Positions 12,508-19,643 of a stretch of 22,927 bases of DNA are shown in pieces. Numbering within the stretch: position 1 is the first letter of the stretch; each line of letters opens with the position of its first letter. The DNA is from a virus. The notes beneath the pieces were generated by a model. The model was not told the origin of the DNA. It made no database searches and was given only the letters and a program-made list of their open reading frames with translations. The position numbers and the translations under genes were made by a program. The stretch is from IMG/VR virus record IMGVR_UViG_3300009605_000158, positions 1-22,927 of that record; one strand, given 5' to 3'.

Positions 12508-13317
12508 ATGATACAGCATAGCAAATGGAAAGCCAGAGAGCAATGCAATCGAGTGCTTTTTAATTCTGCAAATCCACCTAGCTACCCCCAATCTTTTGTA
12601 GATGAGTCTATGGTTAAAGAATCTCTAAAAATAGATGTAAAACGTGCCTTAAATGAGTTAAAAGATAGGGAGAGGGATGTCCTGGAAGAGTATTATGGTT
12701 TCAACGGCAAACCTAAAACTCTAGGTGAAATAGCCAATAAATATGGATTGTCCCGTGAGCGTATCAGACAAATACACGTTAAGGCTATCCGTATATTAAG
12801 GGTAAAATCTACCTATGCCCGTAGTCCAATACGTCATTTACAATACTACATTGCTGGGAGTTATAAACTACCGGAGAGGAGTTTAAAACTACCGAAAAAA
12901 AAGATCTCACCAAAATTAACACGCAGGGCAGATGGTACTTTTCAAAGACTACCAAAAGCTATACATCTCGGTGATCCAGATGTCACCCATATACCAAAAC
13001 CCATACTAAAGGAAATTAAAAAGCCACTCCCAGCTTACGTAGAGCCTGAAAAACCTATAGTTCGCTGTCTTAATTGCCCAAACCCCAGAGTTAGTAAGGA
13101 TAATCTATGTGGTGGTTGTCAAGGTCTGAAGGATAGAGGATTTAAGTTGGTTTATTACGAGAAGTATTTAAAGAGGAATCGTAGGGCTATAGACTATGAG
13201 ACGTATATAAAGAGGAGACGTGCAAAGTGGGAGCGTAACGCTGAAAATAAAAATGATGCCAAAGAAGAGGGGTTATTTAGCCAGAGATTTATTGATAAAT
13301 TAAGCGAGATACTATGA
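12508..13317 (+). CDS. Sigma-70 region 4-like regulator with zinc finger
   Basis: The protein is about 269 residues; a TTG at 12505 is an alternative start, and GGGGGT lies upstream. Residues 31-98 follow sigma-70 regions 3.2-4: FVDESMVKESLKIDVKRALN, then LKDRERDVLEEYYG and the 4.2 helix-turn-helix GEIANKYGLSRERIRQIHVKAIRIL. Regions 1-3 are absent. After a Lys/Pro-rich linker comes a zinc finger (C187, C190, C201, C204) and a basic, Tyr-rich helix (YEKYLKRNRRAIDYETYIKRRR). It most likely redirects host RNA polymerase or activates late transcription; its position just before the packaging module supports this. The combination with a zinc finger is unusual. Confidence 0.8.
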   Translation: MIQHSKWKAREQCNRVLFNSANPPSYPQSFVDESMVKESLKIDVKRALNELKDRERDVLEEYYGFNGKPKTLGEIANKYGLSRERIRQIHVKAIRILRVKSTYARSPIRHLQYYIAGSYKLPERSLKLPKKKISPKLTRRADGTFQRLPKAIHLGDPDVTHIPKPILKEIKKPLPAYVEPEKPIVRCLNCPNPRVSKDNLCGGCQGLKDRGFKLVYYEKYLKRNRRAIDYETYIKRRRAKWERNAENKNDAKEEGLFSQRFIDKLSEIL

Positions 13318-13475
13318 AGCTACTAATACAGATACCACTTAAAAACAGTATGATGAAAAAGATTAAAAGGGGCGAGGTGGTACGTGCTATTCACCGCCTG
13401 GACGATCTAGATATATGCACGGAAATAAAAAAGGGTGACGTAGAGAACATCACCCTTAGAATGATAGAGGATTGA
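13314..13475 (+). CDS. 53-residue protein of unknown function
   Basis: ATGA overlap with the sigma-like gene's stop. Product MKLLIQIPLKNSMMKKIKRG, then EVVRAIHRLDDLDICTEIKK, ends in an acidic helix; no family is recognised. The last part of the gene overlaps a hairpin that acts as a terminator on the opposite strand. It is the last gene of the early rightward operon. Confidence 0.5.
   Translation: MKLLIQIPLKNSMMKKIKRGEVVRAIHRLDDLDICTEIKKGDVENITLRMIED
13427..13457 (-). terminator. Rho-independent terminator for the 13480-13898 minus-strand unit
   Basis: On the minus strand AAGGGTGA (13457-13450), an 11-base loop and TCACCCTT (13438-13431) form a perfect 8-bp stem ending in TT and followed by TTTT (13430-13427). 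It lies just downstream of the XRE gene's stop (13480) and inside the convergent plus-strand gene. On the plus strand there is no T-run, so it is directional. Confidence 0.7.
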
Positions 13476-13479
13476 ACCC

Positions 13480-13674
13480 CTAAATGTACCCTTTTCTATA
13501 TAGTACATCAAGATACTCCAAACACCTCTTAGCTTGAGCACTCATCTCACTATTACCCGACTCAATAGATGAGATAGCATACTTACTTTTATATCCCAGC
13601 TTATACGCCATCTCATCCTGATTAAGCTTCATTGCTTTCCGTAGTTTCTTTAGTTTGCTTCCCCAATCCACCAT
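13480..13674 (-). CDS. XRE/Cro-like helix-turn-helix regulator
   Basis: The 64-residue, single-domain XRE protein has WGSKLKKLRKAMKLNQDEMAYKLGYKSKYAISSIESG (4-39), the classic five-helix Cro/CI DNA-binding fold with Q18-D19 and the recognition helix around YAISSIE. It has no C-terminal oligomerisation domain, so it resembles Cro or antitoxin-type regulators. It lies five bases after the upstream gene and is followed by a terminator. It probably represses the divergent promoter region at 13899-14073. A toxin-antitoxin antitoxin role is possible if the upstream 72-residue gene were a toxin, but that protein shows no toxin motif. Confidence 0.85.
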   Translation of the reverse strand: MVDWGSKLKKLRKAMKLNQDEMAYKLGYKSKYAISSIESGNSEMSAQAKRCLEYLDVLYRKGYI

Positions 13675-13679
13675 TTAAT

Positions 13680-13898
13680 TTACAGAAACTGACCAGTTAA
13701 TTTATAGCCATAGTTTAAGTCAAGCATCCACGCCAACTCTTTATATTCGCTGCTGGATAGTTCAGTTAGATCACTAACCTGTACCCAATTATCACTTTCC
13801 ACGTCAGCATCACATCCTGCGACTATTAGTTGGTTATCTTTAACTGCATAGATACCAAAGTCCATTTCGGTAAGTAGTAATACATTTTCGGTCTTCAT
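13680..13898 (-). CDS. 72-residue acidic protein, unknown
   Basis: TTAGGAGAAGC lies just before the ATG, the same start context as integrase and repressor. Product: MKTENVLLLTEMDFGIYAVK, then acidic stretches (DADVESDNW) and DLTELSSSEYKELAWMLDLN. A small beta-then-helix protein; no family is recognised. It is first in a two-gene minus-strand operon with the XRE regulator. Its acidity could suit a DNA mimic or anti-regulator, which is speculation. Confidence 0.65.
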   Translation of the reverse strand: MKTENVLLLTEMDFGIYAVKDNQLIVAGCDADVESDNWVQVSDLTELSSSEYKELAWMLDLNYGYKLTGQFL

Positions 13899-14073
13899 TT
13901 TGCTTCTCCTAAGTTAATTAAGCCGTTGTTGGCTACCGGAAAGTTAAGCACAGCACTACTATTAAAGTCAAGTAAAAGTTTTGTTCTACGCTACCTACCC
14001 GATATAAAGAAAAGTTTCGTACCTATTAACAAATAGGGAAACTCTATGGTATAAATAGTATTAAAGTATAACA
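13899..14073. promoter_or_regulatory. Second divergent control region
   Basis: A 175-base gap between divergent genes. A plus-strand promoter candidate is TTAACA (14026-14031), 18-base spacer, TATAAA (14050-14055). A minus-strand candidate is TTGTTA (14032-14027), 18-base spacer, TTTATA (14008-14003). Their -35 boxes overlap on TTAACAA, mirroring the layout of the first switch. The XRE protein is the obvious candidate to bind here. Confidence 0.4.
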
Positions 14074-14325
14074 ATGGTAGAGACTTTATTCTTTCTAGGT
14101 GGTGTACTGACAGGCGTAATAGCGGTCCACACGGGTTATTTTGCTGGCACAAAGATCGTGCAAAAGACTTACGTAGAATTAACCCAGCTCCCCGATGAAG
14201 TCCTAAATACTATAGAGAAAGAACAAAACCAATCCCTTAGAGATCAAGAAGGCTATGACTGGGAAGGCTACGACAAATACATAAGTAGAATAGAAGATGG
14301 TTCAGATGATGTACCAGAGTCGTAG
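14074..14325 (+). CDS. 83-residue N-terminally membrane-anchored acidic protein
   Basis: First gene of the packaging-side operon. Residues 3-24 (ETLFFLGGVLTGVIAVHTGYFAG) form one membrane helix, the rest is acidic and soluble (EGYDWEGYDKYISRIEDGSDD). No Shine-Dalgarno is visible and the predicted transcript start is only about 12 bases upstream, suggesting a very short or near-leaderless mRNA. No family is recognised. Confidence 0.6.
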   Translation: MVETLFFLGGVLTGVIAVHTGYFAGTKIVQKTYVELTQLPDEVLNTIEKEQNQSLRDQEGYDWEGYDKYISRIEDGSDDVPES

Positions 14326-14586
14326 ATGACAAAGAGTCGTAAACAAATAAGCAGACTAATCCAAACCAAAGCACATTTCCAATGCGAGAGATGTGGAAAG
14401 AATATAAAGAATGCCGGACTATATGAATTCAGACAACAGCAATATATAAGTGACCACCTCCCAGAAATTAAGCGAGTTTGTCGAAACTGTTGCTACACTG
14501 AAAGCTATGGTAGTAAAGGTATGAGTATAAGAAAAAGGAATAATCAGATTGAACAACAATCACAAACAATATTACCACCGCTATAA
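14326..14586 (+). CDS. 86-residue zinc-binding protein (HNH-like remnant or packaging accessory)
   Basis: ATG directly after the previous TAG. It has CERCGKNIKNAG (20-31) and VCRNCCYTES (51-60), two Cys pairs as in HNH nucleases, inside a basic protein. HNH proteins next to terminase genes are common in phages and assist packaging cleavage, but the catalytic His and Asn order is not evident, so nuclease activity is uncertain. Followed without gap by the next ATG. Confidence 0.55.
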   Translation: MTKSRKQISRLIQTKAHFQCERCGKNIKNAGLYEFRQQQYISDHLPEIKRVCRNCCYTESYGSKGMSIRKRNNQIEQQSQTILPPL

Positions 14587-15015
14587 ATGGATGATACGCT
14601 AGATAAGGTAGGGATTAAGACTATGAAGAATAGCCAGGAAGCCAAAATAACAGGTGATGGTCATACTGAGGAGGCTCGTCCACAAAAACAGGAAAAAACA
14701 CTCTCAACACGGAACGCAGACGGGACTTTCAAGAAAGGTTTCTCCGGGAATAAGGGAGGAGCACCACGTAAGAACCAATCAATAGTGGAAAGATTCAGGG
14801 GTAACGAGAAGGCTCAAAGCGTCATAAATAAGCTTATAAACGTAGCTAATACCATAGATGACCCCAAGCCCCATAAGGATGCTATATCAGCGTGTAAGAT
14901 GATTGTAGAGCGTCTACTGCCATCACTAAAGGCATCAGAGTTACGTGTAGACACGGAAGGTGAGCAGGGATTTGTACTGCTGCCGACACCAGAAAAACCA
15001 GACAAGGATGAGTAG
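14587..15015 (+). CDS. Small terminase-like DNA-packaging protein
   Basis: The 142-residue protein has a disordered N-terminus (an internal ATG at MKNSQ is an alternative start), then NADGTFKKGFSGNKGGAPRKNQS (about 44-66). This is the 'F-x-x-G-x-S-G-N-x-G-G-x-P' block shared by many phage proteins that precede large terminase genes. A helical domain follows (SVINKLINVANT, DAISACKMIVERLLPSLKAS) and an acidic tail. It is taken as the terminase small subunit from motif and position, about 600 bases upstream of the large subunit. Direct DNA-binding motifs are not obvious. Confidence 0.6.
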   Translation: MDDTLDKVGIKTMKNSQEAKITGDGHTEEARPQKQEKTLSTRNADGTFKKGFSGNKGGAPRKNQSIVERFRGNEKAQSVINKLINVANTIDDPKPHKDAISACKMIVERLLPSLKASELRVDTEGEQGFVLLPTPEKPDKDE

Positions 15016-15082
15016 CACACGGATAGACTATCCTTGTTATGTCGAAGAGAAAGACAGTATTTGTGCCTTAAATGAGGTATGA
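15008..15082 (+). CDS. 24-codon micro-ORF
   Basis: Its ATG lies inside the end of the small-terminase gene (eight-base overlap), and its TGA overlaps the next ATG (ATGA). Product MSSTRIDYPCYVEEKDSICA plus four residues. Only the coupled start and stop positions support it; it could be a leader or spurious. Confidence 0.25.
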   Translation: MSSTRIDYPCYVEEKDSICALNEV

Positions 15083-15186
15083 AAATGGCAAACACGGACC
15101 CAATAATATGGATCGTCACGGTGATTATGATTCCGAAATGCCCCGTCAGCGAGTTGCCGTATACCCATATAGGTGCTCAACAGTAG
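15079..15186 (+). CDS. 35-codon micro-ORF with a membrane-like segment
   Basis: ATGA overlap with the preceding micro-ORF. The product starts MKMANTDPIIWIVTVIMIPK and ends at a TAG inside the first copy of a duplicated leader. The hydrophobic stretch might insert in a membrane. Support is positional only. Confidence 0.3.
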   Translation: MKMANTDPIIWIVTVIMIPKCPVSELPYTHIGAQQ

Positions 15187-15315
15187 GATTTCAATAAAAT
15201 TAAAAAGGATATTTAGATATGGCAATCACAGAAGAAGAATTACGTAAACAGCCCAGTAAAGCAGTAGCACAGTAGGATTTCAATAATTTTTAAAAAGGAA
15301 AATTAGATATGGCAA
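15180..15315 (+). repeat. Duplicated stop/leader/start segment (two about 46-base copies)
   Basis: Copy 1 (15180-15225) and copy 2 (15269-15315) share ACAGTAGGATTTCAATAA, an AT-rich part with AAAAAGGA, then TTAGATATGGCAA. Each copy contains an upstream gene's TAG stop, the ribosome site and the next ATG. The offset is 89-90 bases. It looks like a tandem duplication covering a short gene and its leader. Confidence 0.85.
15219..15275 (+). CDS. 18-codon micro-ORF between duplicated leaders
   Basis: ATG with AAAAAGGA upstream (identical leader to the next gene), product MAITEEELRKQPSKAVAQ, ending at the TAG in the second leader copy. It may be a shrunken duplicate of the start of the following gene, a translational leader, or noise. 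The strong ribosome site is its main support. Confidence 0.35.
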   Translation: MAITEEELRKQPSKAVAQ

Positions 15316-15575
15316 AAAGAAAGGTAAGAAAACCTTCCGATGTTTTAGAAGTAGTCAAGACAGCAAGTGAAGCTGATAAAGCTATGTATAACGTGCAGGG
15401 TAGCCAGAGGTACAAGAGGGTACGAAGAAATCAATTAAAGAAAAAAGCCCTTGCACAGCAATACGATACCGTCAATCCTGATCCCACTGGTCTAAAAGGG
15501 GATGAACGTAGGGAAAAGCTGAAAAAGTTATACAAGAAATATAAGCTTCAAGACAGACCTTATGATGTTAAATAA
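15309..15575 (+). CDS. 88-residue basic protein before the terminase
   Basis: AAAAAGGA precedes the ATG, in the second copy of the duplicated leader. The product is very basic: MAKRKVRKPSDVLEVVKTAS, then YKRVRRNQLKKKALAQQY, and ends in ERREKLKKLYKKYKLQDRPY. No family is recognised; the charge suggests nucleic-acid or capsid interaction. It sits between small- and large-terminase genes. Confidence 0.6.
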   Translation: MAKRKVRKPSDVLEVVKTASEADKAMYNVQGSQRYKRVRRNQLKKKALAQQYDTVNPDPTGLKGDERREKLKKLYKKYKLQDRPYDVK

Positions 15576-15617
15576 ATTTTAAATGAAAATCCTACTAGAC
15601 CACTATAGGAATGTCGT

Positions 15618-17030
15618 GTGAAGGTCTTATGGGAGCCACACCCCGGACAGCAGATGAGTGCTCTAAAAATTGATGAATCGGTATTTGAAATATTATACGG
15701 TGGTGCGAGAGGTGGCGGAAAAACTGATGCTGGCATTGCTTGGATGCTTAAAGGTACTGCTGATCCTGGTTTCACTGGTCTTGTTATTCGTAGGAACCAT
15801 ACTGATCTGCGGCAGTGGATTGATAGAGCAAAGGAGCTTTACCCCAATGCAAAGGTATCTGGAAAGCCTTCAATCTTTGAGTTCCCAAATGGCTCAAAAA
15901 TTTATACGGGACATTTAAAGGATCAAGATGCATACAGTCAGTTCCAGGGATGGGAATTACAAAGAATTTTAATTGAAGAAGCAGGGCAAATACCAAGTGA
16001 GGAATTTTATTTGAAATTGATATCATCAGCACGATCAACAATTAGTATACGGCCACAGGTCTTCTTAACTGCTAATCCTGGTGGTGTTGGTCATAACTGG
16101 CTCAAGAGACGTTTCCAGATAGGCCGTAAGGCTACTAATAAGGCATTTAAAGACCCCGTTAGTGAAAGATATAGGATATACGTGCCAGCAACCATTGATG
16201 ACAATCCAGCTCTAAAAAATGCTGATCCTGAATATGTTAAATATTTGGATAGTCTTCCAGAGCCGATGAGAAGTGCGTGGCGTTATGGTGATTGGGATAT
16301 TTTTGCTGGACAATATTTTTCAGAATGGAATCCAGCTTACCATGTTATGGATGAGAAGGCAGCTAAAAAATTAGGATATGGACAAGAACACAATCATAAA
16401 TATATTGGGATTGACTGGGGATTTGCAGCTCCATATGCAGCCATCTTTATGGAAGCTACTGACAAAGGTAGAGTATTTATTTTTGACGAATTATATGGAA
16501 AAGAAAGCCATCCAATGGAAGTAGGGGAAAGAATTGCTAAAAAATGCCAGGGGCACAATATAGAGATGTCTCTAGGTGATCCTAGTATGTGGACACGCAA
16601 CCCTATGAGCTGGAGACAGGAACACGCTTCAATGTATACAGATGCTTCAATTGCCCATGCTATGATGGGTCAGACTGATCAGCCATTTGTACCAAATTTA
16701 GTACCAGCCAACAATGATCGTGTTAACGGCTGGAGAAATATGGCCCAACTTATGAAAGTGGAGGAAGGCAAGGCTCCCAATTTTATTATTATTAAAGGTG
16801 CTGCCCCAAATTTAGCTAGAACCATCCCGGAGATGATATGTGATGAAAAACGCCCTGAAGATTTAGATACCAACATGGAGGACCATGCAGTCGATGCTTG
16901 TCGCTATGGGCTTCAACACGTTTCTGCTCCGATGGCTCCTAAGAAAGGCAAGTCAAAAGATCAACTCAGGTATGAGTCGCTTCTGGAAGCCCCAGAAGTA
17001 GGAACCTTTAATTATGAATGGAAGGAATGA
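15618..17030 (+). CDS. terL: Terminase large subunit (packaging ATPase/nuclease)
   Basis: The 470-residue motor pumps DNA into the prohead and cuts it. The ATPase part has Walker A GGARGGGKT (28-36), Walker B ILIEEAGQ (117-124) and the coupling motif FLTANPGG (149-156). The nuclease part has IGIDWG with D266, LGDPS with D321, and EDHAVDACRYG with D422/D426, an RNase H-like Mg2+ site. GTG start with TAGGA about seven bases upstream; an in-frame TAG at 15606 excludes an earlier start. It is followed by portal, scaffold and capsid genes, the standard head-module order. Confidence 0.97.
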   Translation: MKVLWEPHPGQQMSALKIDESVFEILYGGARGGGKTDAGIAWMLKGTADPGFTGLVIRRNHTDLRQWIDRAKELYPNAKVSGKPSIFEFPNGSKIYTGHLKDQDAYSQFQGWELQRILIEEAGQIPSEEFYLKLISSARSTISIRPQVFLTANPGGVGHNWLKRRFQIGRKATNKAFKDPVSERYRIYVPATIDDNPALKNADPEYVKYLDSLPEPMRSAWRYGDWDIFAGQYFSEWNPAYHVMDEKAAKKLGYGQEHNHKYIGIDWGFAAPYAAIFMEATDKGRVFIFDELYGKESHPMEVGERIAKKCQGHNIEMSLGDPSMWTRNPMSWRQEHASMYTDASIAHAMMGQTDQPFVPNLVPANNDRVNGWRNMAQLMKVEEGKAPNFIIIKGAAPNLARTIPEMICDEKRPEDLDTNMEDHAVDACRYGLQHVSAPMAPKKGKSKDQLRYESLLEAPEVGTFNYEWKE

Positions 17031-17383
17031 AAATTAAAAACTACAGCTTAAACTTTTTTGGAAGTATGAATGGTGATTTTAACGTCTCACCACAGGAATA
17101 TCATAGGTCCTTTCGTAACCAGACAGGTGCTAGCAGGGCATTTGTTGGTCCCTGGAATTATGCTGGCGGATCACCAGGAAGTGTGAAGCGTGGATATATA
17201 TCAGCCCAGGAGCAACCTAAAAAAGCTTCAATTCAGCGTGGAGGATTTGTTTCACCTCAAAACCAACCAATGTCCACATCTAGAAGTAGGGGTTTTGTTT
17301 CACCTGTGAATGATCTTTCAATTGGTAAAACTAAAACATACAGCTTTGGTACTAACCGTACTCAGGCTATAAGTGAGGAATAA
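17027..17383 (+). CDS. 118-residue protein with RG(F/Y)(I/V)S repeats
   Basis: I chose the ATG at 17027, overlapping the terminase stop (ATGA); an ATG at 17018 is possible. After FNVSPQEYHRS the protein contains a degenerate repeat: RGYISAQEQP (55-64), RGGFVSPQNQP (71-81) and RGFVSPVND (88-96), rich in Gln, Ser, Gly and Arg. It is otherwise low-complexity and probably disordered. Between terminase and portal, it may be a minor head or packaging protein; no family is recognised. Confidence 0.6.
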   Translation: MKIKNYSLNFFGSMNGDFNVSPQEYHRSFRNQTGASRAFVGPWNYAGGSPGSVKRGYISAQEQPKKASIQRGGFVSPQNQPMSTSRSRGFVSPVNDLSIGKTKTYSFGTNRTQAISEE

Positions 17384-17384
17384 T

Positions 17385-17486
17385 ATGCCTGAACTGGACG
17401 GAAAACACTATGCTTACAACAAAGGTGGTTATAAAAAATATATTAAAGCATTGAAGAAGAAACGGAAGAAAGCCAATGGCAAATAA
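17385..17486 (+). CDS. 33-residue basic micro-protein upstream of portal
   Basis: Starts one base after the previous stop (TAATATG) and overlaps the portal start by eleven bases. Product MPELDGKHYAYNKGGYKKYI plus KALKKKRKKANGK is strongly basic. Similar short 'Y-x-Y-x-x-x-G...K-K-x-x-K' proteins occur between terminase and portal genes of many phages; role unknown. Confidence 0.55.
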   Translation: MPELDGKHYAYNKGGYKKYIKALKKKRKKANGK

Positions 17487-19188
17487 AGATTATCCAGATG
17501 TGAATATGGAAGAGTACGATTCAGATGAACAGTCTCGGGTTAACTTTCTAAACAAAATGTTTGAGTCTGCTAAAGATTCCAGGAAGTATCTTATGTCCAG
17601 GTGGCGTAGAAATGAAGAATTGTACGAGGGTAAATTTTTAAAACCCTTCAACCTTCCTAAATATAAAACCCGTGTTGAGCCTAACGTAGTTCACTCTGTG
17701 ATTGAAACTATGTATGCTATTTTAACTGATCGTCCCCCAAAGGTTGATGTGATGCCTAAACGTGAAGATCAGATGTTAAAGGCCTACAATGCCCAGGAAG
17801 TAGTTGATTGGATTCTCCAGGAAAAGAAAGCCCAACGTGCAATCTCAGCTATGAAACGGGATGGTCTTATATATGGGAATGGATTTTTGAAGATTGCTAT
17901 GATAGATGGAGAGCTTGAATTTATAGTTCCCGATCCATTCACAGTTTATATTGATCCCCTGGCTACATCAATTGATAACGCTCAATGTGTTATTTTCGCT
18001 ACTCCAACCTACGTAGATGATATTAAAGAAAAATATGGTAAGACAGTAGGAGCTGAAGGTGCTTTAGATGAACAGCGTAGTTTTGTAAAAGCTCCAGATA
18101 AATATGCCACCGATAAATTTAACTGGGATGATGTAGAATCCCAGGGTCCCCAGGAAAATGCTAATAAGTCAGATTATCGTGGAGGGCAAGCATTGTTACT
18201 TGAGGGGTGGTATTATGAAGACGGTGAGCTGATGCTCGCAACTTGGTCTGGTGCAACTTTACTGCAATATGAACGGGCCCCCTATGATTTCATTCCTCTC
18301 GTAACCTTTAAAAATTATCCATCAGCACATTCGGTTTGGGGGAAGGGTGAGCCAGCCGTTATTGAGAGTTTAGCTGTGGGTGCTTCTATTGTCCTGTCAC
18401 AGGCTATTGACAATTTAATCCTACACGGCAACCCAGCTATTGTTATGTCAAAATCCCTGGCAAAGATTCCAGGCAACAGGGTATCCGATAAACCAGGAAA
18501 AGTTTACTATATAAATGGTCCTCACGAAAGAATTGAAAGACTCCCGGCTGGTAATATTTCATCATCAGCACTTCCAATGGCAGAGACTATGTTAAGCCTC
18601 ACAAATGAAACATCAGGAGTCCACGATGTAACTAAAGGTATGACACCTGGATCAGTTACAGCTTCCAGGGCTATTCAGCAATTAAATGAAGCATCACAAA
18701 CAGTTATTCGTGCAAAGGAAAGGGAGGTTGGGATTGATGCTATTATTGATATTTATAAAATGACCTTACAAATTATTTCAAAGAACTATCCCAAAGCTAT
18801 CTCAATTAGAAAATTTGCAGAAGATGGTAGTGGATACAAATTTGAAGAGATAAACCCGTATGATTTAGATCCCGATTTAGACTTTAAATATGTACCAGGA
18901 AGTTCATTGCCTGAATCCAGAGTAGGACGTAGAGATGAAGCTATTGACCTATTACAACTCGGTCTATTAGATGCTGAAAGCTTCTGGCGTTGGACTCAGG
19001 GTGATATAACCAAAGATATTTTAAATCAAATTGCCCAGGCAAAAGCACAACGTCAGCAGCAATTAGAAGCAGAGGTTGAAACCATTTCAAACTCAACTGA
19101 TGAAGATGAGATTATGGATAGTCTCCTTAGATACCGTGAGCTTAGTGGTGCAGCCCAGAATGATGTGCCAGAGGAACAAAATGCCTAA
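17476..19188 (+). CDS. Portal protein
   Basis: The 570-residue protein would form the ring through which DNA enters the head. Features of the family: an acidic start, then SRKYLMSRWRRNEELYEGKF, a conserved VEPNVVHSVIETMYAILTDRPP block, repeated beta-strands in the wing (EFIVPDPFTVYIDP), GEPAVIESLAVGASIVLSQA, and the long stem helix region TASRAIQQLNEASQTVIRAK. A C-terminal helical tail ends in acidic residues. It follows terL and precedes scaffold and capsid genes. No protease domain is fused. Identification rests on motifs plus position. Confidence 0.88.
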   Translation: MANKDYPDVNMEEYDSDEQSRVNFLNKMFESAKDSRKYLMSRWRRNEELYEGKFLKPFNLPKYKTRVEPNVVHSVIETMYAILTDRPPKVDVMPKREDQMLKAYNAQEVVDWILQEKKAQRAISAMKRDGLIYGNGFLKIAMIDGELEFIVPDPFTVYIDPLATSIDNAQCVIFATPTYVDDIKEKYGKTVGAEGALDEQRSFVKAPDKYATDKFNWDDVESQGPQENANKSDYRGGQALLLEGWYYEDGELMLATWSGATLLQYERAPYDFIPLVTFKNYPSAHSVWGKGEPAVIESLAVGASIVLSQAIDNLILHGNPAIVMSKSLAKIPGNRVSDKPGKVYYINGPHERIERLPAGNISSSALPMAETMLSLTNETSGVHDVTKGMTPGSVTASRAIQQLNEASQTVIRAKEREVGIDAIIDIYKMTLQIISKNYPKAISIRKFAEDGSGYKFEEINPYDLDPDLDFKYVPGSSLPESRVGRRDEAIDLLQLGLLDAESFWRWTQGDITKDILNQIAQAKAQRQQQLEAEVETISNSTDEDEIMDSLLRYRELSGAAQNDVPEEQNA

Positions 19189-19351
19189 ACCAGAAGGAAT
19201 AATCAATCTGGTTGATTGGTGTAAGAAAAATAATTATCCAGGGGTTACCAAGGAATGTATGCTTTCTGCATTCAATTCTGATAACCCAGAAATAGTAAAA
19301 CTAGCAAAACGTGAAAAAATAAAAGGAATGATAAAAAATGGCAGAAACTAA
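19181..19351 (+). CDS. 56-residue protein, unknown
   Basis: Its ATG overlaps the portal end by eight bases; a longer upstream frame is a shadow of the portal. Product MPKPEGIINLVDWCKKNNYP, then GVTKECMLSAFNSDNPEIVK, ends in KREKIKGMIKNG. Helical and basic, with a possible small helix-turn-helix look; no family is recognised. Overlaps the next gene by fourteen bases. Confidence 0.55.
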   Translation: MPKPEGIINLVDWCKKNNYPGVTKECMLSAFNSDNPEIVKLAKREKIKGMIKNGRN

Positions 19352-19643
19352 GAAAAAATATAAAGGCGGACCAGCACGAAAGTCTTACCTCCAAAATATG
19401 GCTGGACAAGGCCAAAGGTCTATCGGTACATATTCTAAATATGGGGATATTGATCCCAGCATAGTACACGAAGGTGATGCGACATACAGAGGTGTTACGT
19501 TAACAGATCACCCTAGCACTGTGAGATCACGATATTCAGTAAATGTAAAGCGTGGACACGGGAAGACTGTATTCAGGTTACAGGGAAAGCTGTATCAAAT
19601 TACAAATTTTTCTGGATCAACCAGTGAGGAAATACAAATTTAA
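19338..19643 (+). CDS. 101-residue head-module protein, unknown
   Basis: The product begins with a basic region (MAETKKKYKGGPARKSYLQN) and continues as beta-rich sequence (ATYRGVTLTDHPSTVRSRYS, GHGKTVFRLQGKLYQITNFS). No motif is recognised. The position between portal and scaffold suggests a minor virion or assembly protein. Confidence 0.6.
   Translation: MAETKKKYKGGPARKSYLQNMAGQGQRSIGTYSKYGDIDPSIVHEGDATYRGVTLTDHPSTVRSRYSVNVKRGHGKTVFRLQGKLYQITNFSGSTSEEIQI

Noticed and set aside
13680-13898. The two minus-strand genes at 13480-13898 as a toxin-antitoxin pair.
   Set aside because: The 72-residue acidic protein shows no toxin-family motif, and the XRE protein with divergent promoters is equally explained as a Cro-like regulator.
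15601-15610. CACTATAGG resembling the core of a T7 promoter before the large terminase.
   Set aside because: The upstream half of the T7 consensus is absent, the motif is single, and no phage RNA polymerase gene is in the window.
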